DNA from: Betaproteobacteria bacterium
Lineage (GTDB): Bacteria > Pseudomonadota > Gammaproteobacteria > Burkholderiales > SG8-41
Assembly: GCA_016192825.1 (NCBI GenBank)
Contig: JACPTK010000002.1
Coordinates: 1-64,000 of the forward strand
Length of the DNA: 64,000 bases
Reading direction: 5' to 3'
Under the pieces are notes generated by a model that saw only the letters and a program-made list of their open reading frames with translations, searched no databases and was not told the DNA's origin. This document shows, one piece after another, positions 1 to 9,805 of the stretch (positions are counted from its first letter, which is position 1; every line of letters starts with the position of its first letter). A program made the position numbers and the translations under genes.

Positions 1-54
1 CTGCTCCAGCGAACAAAGTCGCGTCTCGTTCATGTCGATCACCATGCCCTGAAT
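1..54 (-). pseudogene. N-terminal piece of a probable transposase/integrase, truncated by the window edge
   Basis: Reverse complement reads M-V-I-D-M-N-E-T-R-L-C-S-L-E-Q, resembling the N-terminus of some IS transposases; followed outward by direct repeats TTCAGACTCATACC (75..88 and 111..124) typical of IS ends. Confidence 0.35.
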
Positions 55-181
55 GATCGACCCAATCACTTCGCTTCAGACTCATACCTCGTTGGAAATA
101 CGTCCCCCCGTTCAGACTCATACCATATTGGACAAGACTCGGACTGGCCGGAAAGCCGGGGGCTGCGATATAATCCCACCC

Positions 182-240
182 CGCTGAGGAGCGCTGCGAC
201 CGGGGAACCCGGCCAGGCTCAGCAAAATTTAACGGCGCTC
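182..240 (+). ncRNA. SAH (S-adenosylhomocysteine) riboswitch
   Basis: cGCTGAGGAGCGCTGCgacCCGGGgaaCCCGGccagGCTCAGCaaaatttaacGGCGCTC: P1 GCTGAG/CTCAGC, P2 CCGGG/CCCGG, pseudoknot GAGCGC/GCGCTC; directly upstream of ahcY. Confidence 0.88.
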
Positions 241-272
241 GCATCGGAAACGGTGCGGGCGCTTTGCTTTTT
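231..272 (+). terminator. Intrinsic terminator (riboswitch expression platform)
   Basis: GGCGCTCGCATC-ggaaac-GGTGCGGGCGC followed by TTTGCTTTTTTT; its 5' arm overlaps the riboswitch pseudoknot strand. Confidence 0.6.
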
Positions 273-280
273 TTGGAGCC

Positions 281-1687
281 ATGATGAATTCGAAATCAAT
301 CGACTATCGCGTGGCCGACATCCAGCAGGCCGGGTTCGGCCGCAAGGAGATCGCGATCGCCGAGACCGAGATGCCCGGTCTCATGGCGCTGCGCGAGGAA
401 TACCGGGGCAAGCAGCCGCTGAAGGGCGCGCGCATCGCCGGTTCCCTGCACATGACGATCCAGACTGCGGTGCTGATCGAGACGCTGGTCAGGCTCGGCG
501 CGGAGGTGCGCTGGGCCTCGTGCAATATCTTCTCGACCCAGGATCACGCCGCGGCCGCGATCGCCGCCGCGGGCATCCCGGTGTACGCCTACAAGGGAGA
601 GAGCCTCACCGAGTACTGGGAATTCACGCACCGCATCCTCGAGTGGGCGGACGGCGGCACGCCCAACATGATCCTCGACGACGGCGGCGACGCGACGCTG
701 CTGGTGACGCTCGGCGCCCGGACGGAGAAGGACCGGTCTCTGGTATCGAAGCCGACGAACGAGGAGGAGACCGTTCTCTTCAGCGCGATCAGGAAGCGCC
801 TGAAGGACAAGCCCGGCTACTACTCGCGCATCCAGGAAAACATCAAGGGCGTGACCGAGGAGACCACCACCGGCGTGCACCGGCTCTACCAGATGGAGAA
901 GGAAGGGCGGCTGCCGTTCCCGGCGATCAACGTCAACGACTCGGTCACCAAGTCGAAGTTCGACAACCTCTACGGCTGCCGCGAATCGCTGGTGGACGGC
1001 ATCAAGCGCGCGACCGACGTCATGATCGCGGGCAAGGTGGCGGTCATCGCCGGCTACGGCGACGTCGGCAAGGGCTGCGCGCAGTCGCTGCGCGGACTCG
1101 GCGCCGCCGTCTGGGTGACCGAGATCGACCCGATCTGCGCGCTGCAGGCGGCGATGGAGGGCTACCGGGTGGTCACGATGGACTATGCGGCCGACAAGGC
1201 GGATATCTTCGTCACCGCCACCGGCAACCTGCGCGTCATCACGCTCGAGCACATGAAGCGCATGAGGCACAACGCGATCGTCTGCAACATCGGGCACTTC
1301 GATTCCGAGATCGACATCGCCGGCCTGAAGCAGTTCGAGTGGGAAAACATCAAGCCGCAGGTGGACCACGTGATCTTCCCCGACGGCAAGCGCCTCATCG
1401 TGCTCGCCGAAGGCCGGCTGGTGAATCTCGGCTGCGCCACCGGGCACCCGAGCTTCGTGATGTCGAACTCCTTCACCAACCAGGTGCTGGCGCAGGCCGA
1501 GCTCTTCAGCAACACCGGGAAGTATGGGATGAAGGTTTACGTGCTGCCCAAGCAGCTCGACGAGCGCGTGGCGCGGCTGCACCTGAAGAAGCTCAGCGCC
1601 GACCTCACGGTCCTCTCCGAGGAGCAGTGCCGCTACATCGGGGTGGACATCGACGGGCCGTACAAGCCGGACTACTACAGATACTAG
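281..1687 (+). CDS. ahcY: Adenosylhomocysteinase
   Basis: 468 aa; motifs [53 protein letters not shown]-terminal KPDYYRY. Confidence 0.97.
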   Translation: MMNSKSIDYRVADIQQAGFGRKEIAIAETEMPGLMALREEYRGKQPLKGARIAGSLHMTIQTAVLIETLVRLGAEVRWASCNIFSTQDHAAAAIAAAGIPVYAYKGESLTEYWEFTHRILEWADGGTPNMILDDGGDATLLVTLGARTEKDRSLVSKPTNEEETVLFSAIRKRLKDKPGYYSRIQENIKGVTEETTTGVHRLYQMEKEGRLPFPAINVNDSVTKSKFDNLYGCRESLVDGIKRATDVMIAGKVAVIAGYGDVGKGCAQSLRGLGAAVWVTEIDPICALQAAMEGYRVVTMDYAADKADIFVTATGNLRVITLEHMKRMRHNAIVCNIGHFDSEIDIAGLKQFEWENIKPQVDHVIFPDGKRLIVLAEGRLVNLGCATGHPSFVMSNSFTNQVLAQAELFSNTGKYGMKVYVLPKQLDERVARLHLKKLSADLTVLSEEQCRYIGVDIDGPYKPDYYRY

Positions 1688-1793
1688 TGCAGAGTGCCGA
1701 GTGCTAAGTACTGAGTGCAGAACGAGGGACTGTTTCATTCACCTTTCGCGCACTTCTCGGCACTCGGAACTCAGCACTCAGAACTGACCCTAG

Positions 1794-2639
1794 ATGCAAT
1801 CGCAAAAGCGACACGCTCGCACTTTCAGTTTCGAATTTTTTCCCCCGAAAACGGCGGAGGGGAAGGAGAAGCTGCGCGCGACGTGGAAGCAGCTCGGGCA
1901 GCTCAAGCCGAAGTTCTTTTCCTGCACGTTCGGCGCCGGCGGCTCGACGCGCGAAGGCACGCTCGAGACGGTGCTCGAGATCCGCGCCGCCGGCTTCGAG
2001 GCGGCGCCGCACATCTCCTGCGTCGCCTCCTCGCGCGCGGACCTGGGCACCCAGCTCGAAAAGTACCGCAGCCACGGCATCCGGCACATCGTCGCGCTGC
2101 GCGGCGATCTCCCCTCCGGGCTCGCCTCGAGCGGGGAGCTGCGCTACGCCAACGAGCTGGTCGCGTTCATCCGCGAGACGACCGGCAACTGGTTCCACAT
2201 CGAGGTCGCCTGCTACCCGGAATTCCACCCGCAGACGCGCTCCGCGGCCGACGATATCCGCAACTTCAAGCGCAAGATCGAGGCGGGCGCCAATTCCGCG
2301 ATCACCCAGTACTTCTACAACGCGGACGCCTACTTCCGCTTCGTGGACGACTGCGAGGCGGCCGGCATCGCGGTGCCGATCGTCCCCGGCGTCATGCCGA
2401 TCGGCAACTTCACCCAGCTCGCGCGTTTTTCCGACGCCTGCGGCGCCGAGATCCCGCGCTGGCTGCGCTTCCGGCTGGAGAGCTTCCGCGACGACGCCGC
2501 GGCAATCCGCTCATATGGACTGGACGTCGTGACGCGCCTGTGCGACGACTTGCTCGCCGCCGGCGCGCCGGGGCTGCACTTCTACACCCTCAACCAGGCC
2601 GGCCTCACCACCACCATCTGGCAGCGCCTCGGGCTGTAG
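1794..2639 (+). CDS. metF: Methylenetetrahydrofolate reductase
   Basis: 281 aa; FSFEFFPPKTAEGKEKL..., FYNADAYFRFVDDCEAAGI, C-terminal LNQAGLTTTIWQRLGL; downstream of ahcY. Confidence 0.95.
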   Translation: MQSQKRHARTFSFEFFPPKTAEGKEKLRATWKQLGQLKPKFFSCTFGAGGSTREGTLETVLEIRAAGFEAAPHISCVASSRADLGTQLEKYRSHGIRHIVALRGDLPSGLASSGELRYANELVAFIRETTGNWFHIEVACYPEFHPQTRSAADDIRNFKRKIEAGANSAITQYFYNADAYFRFVDDCEAAGIAVPIVPGVMPIGNFTQLARFSDACGAEIPRWLRFRLESFRDDAAAIRSYGLDVVTRLCDDLLAAGAPGLHFYTLNQAGLTTTIWQRLGL

Positions 2640-2726
2640 CAGACCGCGAAATCCCCCTACTCCCCTTTAATAAAAGGGGGTGCGAGGAGCGCGGGGGGAC
2701 TTGACGCCGGGTTGGGGTCACGCCAC

Positions 2727-2795
2727 GCCGTACGCTGGTGCAAGACCTGACCCCGGGGTCTGACCCCGGGGTCAGGTCTTGCAATGACGTACGGC
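2727..2795. repeat. 69-bp near-perfect palindrome built on GACCCCGGGGTC
   Basis: Arms GCCGTACG..TGCAAGACCTGACCCCGGGGTC / GACCCCGGGGTCAGGTCTTGCA..CGTACGGC, symmetric about position 2761. Confidence 0.85.
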
Positions 2796-3806
2796 AGCCC
2801 AAAGCCCGGCCACACGATCCGCTTCTCCCGGTTTTTTGACCCAAGGAGAAATAACGATCCGTATTTATTGACCGTGGTAAAAACATCGGGTGGTAGGCTG
2901 CCCGGATGGCCCGGCGCTTTGTCCGCTATCTCCATCAAGGGCATCTACGACGGGAGGCCCCGCGGCCAGAAGGTCCTCGTCACCGGCAGCGGACGGCTCG
3001 ACTTATACCGCTTCGGCGGCGACTCGCTGCAGGGCCGCTACTACCTGCTGCGGCTGCACCCGCTATCCGTCGCCGAGCTCGGCATCGACGGGCCACGCGA
3101 TTTTCTCCAGTTGCTCCGGCTGGGCGGATTCCCCGCGCCGTACTTCTCGGGCAGCGAGACCGAGGCGCGGCGCTGGTCGCGCGAGTACCGGACACTGCTC
3201 GTGCGCGAGGAAATCACCGCGCTCGAGCGCATCCAGGACCTGGGTCACCTCGAGCTCCTGATGCTGCGGCTGCCGGAGCTGGTCGGCTCGCCGCTCTCGG
3301 TAAACGCGCTGCGGGAGGACCTGCAGGTGAGCCACAAGGCGGTCGAAAGCTGGATCGGCGCGCTCGAGCGGCTCTACGCGGTCTTTCGCATCGCGCCGCT
3401 CGGCGCACCGCGGATTCACGCCGTGAAAAAGGCGCGCAAGCACTACCACCTCGACTGGTCTGTCGTGACGCAGGACGCGGCACGCTTCGAGAATCTGGTC
3501 GCCTGCCACCTGCTCAAATGGGTCCACTTCGGAGAGGATACGCAGGGCCGCGACCTCGAGCTGCGCTACTTCCGGGACATCGAGGGCCGCGAGGTGGACT
3601 TCGTCGTCACCGAGGCGCGCCAGCCGCGTCTGCTGGTCGAATGCAAGTGGTCGGACACGGAGCCCGACCGCAATCTGCGCTACCTCAAGGGGCGCTTTCC
3701 CGATGCTGATGCATGGCAGCTTTCGGCCACCGGCAGCAAGGACTATCGCAGCCCGGACGGCCTGCGCGTCGCGCCTGCGATCGAGCTGCTGCGCACGCTC
3801 GTCTAG
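2784..3806 (+). pseudogene. 5'-truncated AAA ATPase / DUF4143-type protein
   Basis: C-terminal DUF4143-like half (YYLLRLHPLSVAEL..., DLQVSHKAVESWIGALERLYAVFRI..., GREVDFVVTEARQPRLLVECKWS) but no Walker A P-loop; apparent start lies in the 2727..2795 palindrome. Confidence 0.65.
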
Positions 3807-3866
3807 CTTTCCGCATCCTCGACCCGGCCGGGCTCATCAACTCCCTCTGGCAGCGCCTCGGGCTCC
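3806..3866 (+). pseudogene. Degenerate metF 3'-end remnant
   Basis: Translates FRILDPAGLINSLWQRLGL, cf. metF C-terminus FYTLNQAGLTTTIWQRLGL. Confidence 0.7.
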
Positions 3867-3918
3867 AGGGTCCCGTGCCCCCAAAAAAGTGGCCGGCACG
3901 TCCTGACCCCTTTCTCTT

Positions 3919-5088
3919 TCAGGCGAGGAACTCCTGCCACGGCACGGCCTGCGCGCCGGGGGCCAGTGCGCGCGAGGCCTCGCGCCACCGCGGCGGACGA
4001 TAGACCAGCCGCATCTCCACGTCGCGGCGCACGCCCGGATGCTTTGCGAACGCCGCGGCAAGCCTTGTCAGCGGCGCGGCCATGTCTGGCGTGACCGTGC
4101 GCGAGGCCTTGGCTTCGATCAACCGCACCGCGCCGCTTTTCCCCGGGATCACGAAGTCAACCTCCAGTCCTTGCTGGTCCCTGAAATAGTAGAGCTCGCG
4201 CCGCCGCCCGGCGTTGACCTGGGACTTCACGATTTCCGATGCGATGAACCCCTCGAACAACGCTCCGAGAAACGGCGACTTTTCCAGCTCGGCGTCGGTC
4301 TCGATTCCAAGCAGGTGGCAGGCCAGGCCGGAATCGACGATGTAGATCTTCGGCGACTTGATCAGGCGCTTGCCGAGGTTCTCGAACCACGGCGGCACGA
4401 CCAGTATCTGGCCCGTCGCCTCCAGGATGTCCAGCCAGTTACCGATGCCGGGAACGCTCATGCCGAGTGGCGCGGCGAGGTCGGACTTGTTGAGCATCCG
4501 CCCATGCCGCGTCGCAAGGAGCGAAAGGAAGCGGCGAAACGCGACCAGATCCTGCACCGCGCTGATCGCCCGCACGTCCCGTTCCAGATAGGTCTGGAGG
4601 TACGAGCTGAACCACACGCGCGCCGCGCCGGGCCGCGCCAGCACTTCGGGAAAACCGCCGCGCAGCAGGCCGACCCTCGCGGATTCCCGAGCCGACATCG
4701 GCAGGAGCTGGAGCACCGCCGCCCGCCCCGCCATGGATTCAGTCACGTTGCGCATCAACCCGGTCTCCTGCGAGCCGGTCAGCAGCCACTGCCCGGTGCG
4801 CCGCGGCGCGCGGTCGATGCGGCTGCGCACGTAGTTGAACACCTCCGGCACGTTCTGGATCTCGTCCAGGATGGCCGGCAGCCTCACGCCGTCGAGGAAC
4901 CCTTGCGGATCGTTCCGGAAGCGGGCCACGACGTCGGGGTCCTCGAACAGGTGGTAGCTCGCCCCGGGCAGGCAGTGCTTGAGCAGCCAGGTCTTGCCGG
5001 CGCGGCGCGGACCGGTCACGATGACCGCCGGAAAGCCGCGGACGGCCTTCCTGATCTGCGATTCCAATTCCCGGCGAACGTGGCGCAT
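3919..5088 (-). CDS. AAA ATPase with DUF4143-type C-terminus
   Basis: 389 aa; Walker A VTGPRRAGKTWLLKH, sensor region PAILDEIQNVPEVFNYVRSRID, GLEVDFVIPGKSGAVRLIEAKAS. Confidence 0.85.
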   Translation of the reverse strand: MRHVRRELESQIRKAVRGFPAVIVTGPRRAGKTWLLKHCLPGASYHLFEDPDVVARFRNDPQGFLDGVRLPAILDEIQNVPEVFNYVRSRIDRAPRRTGQWLLTGSQETGLMRNVTESMAGRAAVLQLLPMSARESARVGLLRGGFPEVLARPGAARVWFSSYLQTYLERDVRAISAVQDLVAFRRFLSLLATRHGRMLNKSDLAAPLGMSVPGIGNWLDILEATGQILVVPPWFENLGKRLIKSPKIYIVDSGLACHLLGIETDAELEKSPFLGALFEGFIASEIVKSQVNAGRRRELYYFRDQQGLEVDFVIPGKSGAVRLIEAKASRTVTPDMAAPLTRLAAAFAKHPGVRRDVEMRLVYRPPRWREASRALAPGAQAVPWQEFLA

Positions 5089-5145
5089 TGATGAGAATTT
5101 TAATATGGTAGATTAAATTACTCAATCCCCTCCCCTCAACCCGCC

Positions 5146-5286
5146 GCTGTAATCCGCTCCTGCGGGCTCGACGTCGTGACGCGCCTGTGCAACGACCTGC
5201 TCGCCGCCGGCGCGCCGGGGCTCCATTTCTACACCCTCAACCAGGCCGGCCTCACCACCGCCCTCTGGCAAAGACTTGGCCTTTAG
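5146..5286 (+). pseudogene. Second copy of metF 3' end
   Basis: GLDVVTRLCNDLLAAGAPGLHFYTLNQAGLTTALWQRLGL-stop, almost identical to the metF C-terminus. Confidence 0.9.
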
Positions 5287-5565
5287 GGCGCGCTGGAGGG
5301 CGGAGCAGGTGCCCGGCTCTGCTGGGTGCGACCCCGAAAGCGCGCAAGCGTGCCGGCATGATGCGGTCGATCTTTGCGATTGCCTTGCGGAGGCCGCAGT
5401 CTTAACCGGTGACCGGGAACGGTCATCGTCAAGCGCAGCGGGGACGGGATGGCCTCCTCCCCTCATCATGACGTTCCCCCCGCGGCGCTTTATGCGGCAC
5501 AATGAGCCGTTGAAGCGGACGGTGCTGCCGCCGCTTCAACCGCGCCGGTTCGAACGGACATCCGC

Positions 5566-6855
5566 GTGCCGTTCAACCGGCGCATCCTGCAACTGGCGGC
5601 GGAAATGGGGGTACCGGTGCAGTTCGAAACAACAAACGCGCAAGCGAGCCCTCGGGACCCGCAATACAAGGCGCTGATACCTGAGGTCAGAGCGCGCTCG
5701 GCGCAGGATGCGGCCACGATGCTGGCGGAGCACCCGGCGTCCGTCATCGGCGCCGTGCTGCTCGAGCTCAATCCGGCTCTCGCGCAGGACATTCTCGCGG
5801 AGCTGCCCAAGGGGCTCGCGGACGGCGTGCTGCAGGTGGTGTCTCCCGAGGTCTCGCTGCAGTGGCAGCGCAACCAGACCTACCCGCCGGCCACCATCGG
5901 GCGCCTGATGGAGCCCGCCTACGCCGTGTTCCACCCGGCGATGACGGTCGCCCAGACCGTGGAGCGGTTGCGCGCGCTGCTCAAGGTCGCCTTCATCACC
6001 TACGGCTACGTGATCGACGAGGCCAGCCGGCTGAGCGGCATCGTCACCATGCGTGACCTGCTGTTCGCCCAGGACGACGCGCGCCTCGAGTCGCTGATGC
6101 AGCACGAGGTGTTCACCCTAAGGCCGGAGACGCCGCTCAACGAGGCGATGAAGCTCGTGCTCGATCGCCATTACCCCGTCTATCCGGTGTGCAACGCCGA
6201 GGGCATCCTGCTGGGTCTGGTGCGGGGCCAGGCTATGTTCGCGGAGCAGGCGTTCGAGATCACCGCGCAGGTCGGCAGCACGTTCGGCGTCGAGAAAGAA
6301 GAGCGGCTCGCCACGCCGCTCAAGCAGAGCTTCAAATTCCGCCATCCCTGGCTGCAGTTGAATCTCGTCACCGCGTTCGTCGCCGGCGCGGTGGTCGCCA
6401 TTTTCCAGGACACGGTGGACCGGCTGGTGATCCTCGCGGTGTTCCTGCCCATTCTTGCCGGACAATCCGGCAATACCGGCTGCCAGGCGCTCGCCGTGAC
6501 GCTGCGCGGCATGACGCTGGGCGAGCTGAAGGGCGGGAAGGAAAGGGCGCTGGTGATGAAGGAAGCCTGGCTCGGCTTCTACAACGGCTCGCTGACCGGC
6601 CTCGTTGCGGGGACAGGCATGCTGGTCATGGCGATCTACCAGGGCAATCCGAACGCCATAGCGCTCTCGGTCGTGGTCTGGATGGCACTGGTCGGCGCCT
6701 GCGTCGTCAGCGGCATCTGCGGCGCCATGATTCCGATCACGTTGAAGCGCCTCAATCTCGATCCCGCCACCGCCTCCAGCATATTCCTCACCACCGCGAC
6801 CGACGTGGTGAGCATGGGCATGCTGCTCGGGCTCGCCGCCCTGCTCGTGCGTTGA
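5566..6855 (+). CDS. mgtE: Magnesium transporter MgtE
   Basis: CBS-pair region (YVIDEASRLSGIVTMRDLL; YPVYPVCNAEGILLGLV) followed by TM domain with FLPILAGQSGNTGCQALAV. Start may be 5608. Confidence 0.92.
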   Translation: MPFNRRILQLAAEMGVPVQFETTNAQASPRDPQYKALIPEVRARSAQDAATMLAEHPASVIGAVLLELNPALAQDILAELPKGLADGVLQVVSPEVSLQWQRNQTYPPATIGRLMEPAYAVFHPAMTVAQTVERLRALLKVAFITYGYVIDEASRLSGIVTMRDLLFAQDDARLESLMQHEVFTLRPETPLNEAMKLVLDRHYPVYPVCNAEGILLGLVRGQAMFAEQAFEITAQVGSTFGVEKEERLATPLKQSFKFRHPWLQLNLVTAFVAGAVVAIFQDTVDRLVILAVFLPILAGQSGNTGCQALAVTLRGMTLGELKGGKERALVMKEAWLGFYNGSLTGLVAGTGMLVMAIYQGNPNAIALSVVVWMALVGACVVSGICGAMIPITLKRLNLDPATASSIFLTTATDVVSMGMLLGLAALLVR

Positions 6856-7002
6856 CACCGCGCGCCCGGCCGCCCGCGGATACCCCGTTTCCAGGGCACG
6901 GCCGCGGCGGGGAACCTCGACGAAGCTCGCGCGCGGCAACCGCGCGAAGTGACCACTAACTCACAACGCCTTTCCCCTATGAAAAAGGGGGGAGGGTGGC
7001 GC

Positions 7003-8526
7003 TCAGGCGGCGGCTTTCGCCCGGCTGCTCCTGGCCTTGGCCTGCGCGGCCTTGGCGTGCATCGCGGCATAGGCCGCATGCGCTGCGGCTTCCGCATCGC
7101 CGACATGCACGGAATAGCCCATGTCCTCGAGCACGGAACCGAGCGCGGACAGGCACAGCATCACGTTGTCGGGCCGGCACGAATAGCCCATCAGGCCGAA
7201 GCGCCAGATCTTGCCCGCCAGCGGGCCCAGACCGGCGCCGATCTCGAGGTTGAATTCGGTCAACAGCGTGCGCCGCACCTGGGCTTCGTCCACGCCTTCC
7301 GCGCAGACCACCGCATTCATCTGCGGCAGCTGGTGCTCCGGCTTCACCAGGAACTTGAGCCCCATCGCTTCCAGCCCGGCCTTGAGCGCCACGTGATGGC
7401 GCTGGTGGCGCGCCCAGCAGTTCTCCAATCCTTCGTCGTTGATGAGCAGCAACGCCTCGTGCAGCGCGAACAGGGAATTGGTCGGCGCGGTGTGGTGATA
7501 GGTGCGGGTGGTCGCGCCCCAGTAACCGAGCAGCAGGTTCATGTCCATGAACCAGGAGTGGATCTTGTCCTTGCGCGCTTTCACGTAATCGACGACGCGC
7601 TCGGAGAACGACACCGGTGACAGCCCCGGCGTGCAGGACAGGCATTTCTGGCTCGCCGAGTAGATCGCGTCCACGCCCCAATCGTCCACCAGCACGGGAA
7701 TACCGCCGAGCGAAGTCACCGCGTCCACGATGGTGAGCGCGTCGTGGCGGTGCGCGACCTCGACCAGCGTCTTTGCGTCCGAGCGGACCCCGGTCGAGGT
7801 CTCGGCGTGCACGAACGCGACCACGCGCGCGTCGCGGTTCTTCTTCAGGGCGTCCTCGAGCTTCTGCGGGTCCACCGGCTCGCCCCACTTGTCCTCGACC
7901 ACGACCGGCGTTCCGCCGCAGCGCTCGACGTTCTCGATCATGCGCCCGCCGAACACCCCGTTGCGGCACACGATTACCTTGTCCCCCGGCGCCACCAGGT
8001 TGACGAAGCAGTATTCCATGCCGACCGAGCCGGGACCCGAGACCGGGAAGGTGAGCGGGTTTTTCGTCTGGTAGACGTAGCGCAGCAGCGCCTTCAGTTC
8101 CTCCATCATCTCGACGAAGACCGGATCGAGGTAGCCGATCGCCGGCTGGCTCATGGTGGTGAGCACGCGCGGATGGATCTCGGTCGGCCCCGGCCCCATG
8201 AGCGTGCGCTGTGGCGGATGGAAGGAAGTGATGCGTTTGGCGGGGGCGAAGTCACTCATGGCGTCTTTTCCTGTCAGGGGCGAGCCGTACGGGCTTTCGC
8301 CGTCCGGTCGCGATTTCAAACGAATGGGTTTTCGGGCATTGGCTTCGGTGAGGACGTCGAACGCGCTGACCTGGCCCGAGGTGAGCGCCTCCACTTCCAT
8401 CGCCCAGCGCGCCGGCACGTAGCCCGATTTGACCCAGTTGCTGACCACCGCGCGGTCGAGCCGCAGCCGCCGCGCGACTTCCGCTTGGCTGCCGAAGAGA
8501 CGGACGAGGCGTTCCGCGCAGTTCAT
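7003..8526 (-). CDS. Alanine--glyoxylate / serine--glyoxylate aminotransferase family protein with an N-terminal Cro/YdaS-like HTH extension
   Basis: PLP aminotransferase from MSDFAPAKRITSFHPPQRTLMGPGPTEIHPRV (internal start near 8260), SASQKCLSCTPGLSPVSFS; first about 80 aa read LVRLFGSQAEVARRLRLDRAVVSNWVKSGYVPARWAMEVE. Confidence 0.85.
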   Translation of the reverse strand: MNCAERLVRLFGSQAEVARRLRLDRAVVSNWVKSGYVPARWAMEVEALTSGQVSAFDVLTEANARKPIRLKSRPDGESPYGSPLTGKDAMSDFAPAKRITSFHPPQRTLMGPGPTEIHPRVLTTMSQPAIGYLDPVFVEMMEELKALLRYVYQTKNPLTFPVSGPGSVGMEYCFVNLVAPGDKVIVCRNGVFGGRMIENVERCGGTPVVVEDKWGEPVDPQKLEDALKKNRDARVVAFVHAETSTGVRSDAKTLVEVAHRHDALTIVDAVTSLGGIPVLVDDWGVDAIYSASQKCLSCTPGLSPVSFSERVVDYVKARKDKIHSWFMDMNLLLGYWGATTRTYHHTAPTNSLFALHEALLLINDEGLENCWARHQRHHVALKAGLEAMGLKFLVKPEHQLPQMNAVVCAEGVDEAQVRRTLLTEFNLEIGAGLGPLAGKIWRFGLMGYSCRPDNVMLCLSALGSVLEDMGYSVHVGDAEAAAHAAYAAMHAKAAQAKARSSRAKAAA

Positions 8527-8529
8527 GGC

Positions 8530-8736
8530 AAGAATTTGTCGGGCGTTATGCCGGCAAATTCTTCAGGCAAAACCGCCTGGAAGAAAACGATGGACAAGAT
8601 TACGGATCCGCAAACTTGGCTCCGTACCTGTCCCGCGTAACGGGCCAGAGCGGGTCTCTCGGCGGGTCTCATCTAAGTTCTCAGGCGGTTTTGCTGTCGG
8701 CAGCCTGTCGGACGAGCAAGTCCGACAGGCTGCTAG
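8530..8736. repeat. MITE-like composite hairpin element, copy 1
   Basis: AAGAATTTGTCGG..CCGGCAAATTCTT hairpin + CAAAACCGCCTGG ... CAGGCGGTTTTGC + GCAGCCTGTCGGA..TCCGACAGGCTGCTAG hairpin. Confidence 0.85.
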
Positions 8737-8811
8737 GGAGATTACCATGACAAGCTCATTTTGACAAAATGGAAACGGTAACAGTACTGTTTCCAGGAGA
8801 ATAATAAATAA

Positions 8812-9687
8812 TTATTGTTTTATTTCATGGGATTGCGCTCGCAATCCCATGCGGCTGGGGGGAAGCCGGTCGAAGTCGAACTGCTCGCGGTCGAGCAGGT
8901 GGGAGGTCCGCACATGCTTCAGGCTGTTCAGCAGGGTCTCGACCCGGCCGGGGTGGCGCTTCTCCCACTCGCGCAGCAGCGCCTTCATCTCGTTGCGCTT
9001 CAGGTGTTCCTGCGAGCCGCACAGGTTGCAGGGAATGATCGGGAACTGCCGCAACGCCGCGTACTCGGCGAGATCGCTCTCCTCGCAGTACACCAGCGGG
9101 CGGATCACGACGTGGCGGCCGTCGTCGGAGCGAAGCTTGGGCGGCATCGCCTTCAACTGCCCGCTGTAGAAGAGATTGAGGAGGAAGGTCTCGAGTACGT
9201 CGTCGCGGTGGTGTCCCAGCGCGATCTTGGTCGCGCCCAGCTCGCCCGCCACCCGGTAGAGCACGCCGCGCCGCAGCCGGGAACAGAGCGAGCACATCGT
9301 CTTGCCCTCGGGGATGATGCGCTTCACCGTGCCGTAGGTGTCCTGCGATTCGATGCGGAAGGGCACGCCCAGACGGGTCAGGTAATCGGGCAGCACGTGC
9401 GCCGGGAAGCCGGGCTGCTTCTGGTCGAGGTTGACCGCCACCAGATCGAAACGGATCGGCGCATGCTGCCGCAGGTACATCAGGACGTCTAGCAGCGCGT
9501 AGCTGTCCTTGCCGCCGGAGAGGCACACCATCACCTTGTCGCCGTCGGCGATCATGCCGAAGTCGGCGATCGCCTCGCCCGCGAGCCGCCGCAGGCGCTT
9601 CACGAGCTTGTTCGCCTCGTACGACTCCTTCCGCTCGCGGGTGCTGCGGGGCACTACGCGTACTACAGTGGTAACCATATCGTCCAT
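8812..9687 (-). CDS. ttcA: tRNA 2-thiocytidine(32) synthetase
   Basis: PP-loop [72 protein letters not shown]. Start set at MDDMVTT rather than the ORF-track start 9867. Confidence 0.92.
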   Translation of the reverse strand: MDDMVTTVVRVVPRSTRERKESYEANKLVKRLRRLAGEAIADFGMIADGDKVMVCLSGGKDSYALLDVLMYLRQHAPIRFDLVAVNLDQKQPGFPAHVLPDYLTRLGVPFRIESQDTYGTVKRIIPEGKTMCSLCSRLRRGVLYRVAGELGATKIALGHHRDDVLETFLLNLFYSGQLKAMPPKLRSDDGRHVVIRPLVYCEESDLAEYAALRQFPIIPCNLCGSQEHLKRNEMKALLREWEKRHPGRVETLLNSLKHVRTSHLLDREQFDFDRLPPSRMGLRAQSHEIKQ

Positions 9688-9805
9688 CCTATGGTGCGCG
9701 GTGCGCGGCTCGCGGATCGCGACTCGCGGGTGGTGTTCGTCCCTCGCTCCCGCGAGGGGAATGCATATTAGCCGAAAACCCATCCGCGATCCGCGACTCA
9801 CGGCG

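Noticed and set aside
253-1738. Large overlapping ORFs (253..1707 + and 296..1738 -) over ahcY
   Set aside because: Arg/Pro/His-rich shadow translations of a high-GC gene; the ahcY frame has clear family motifs.
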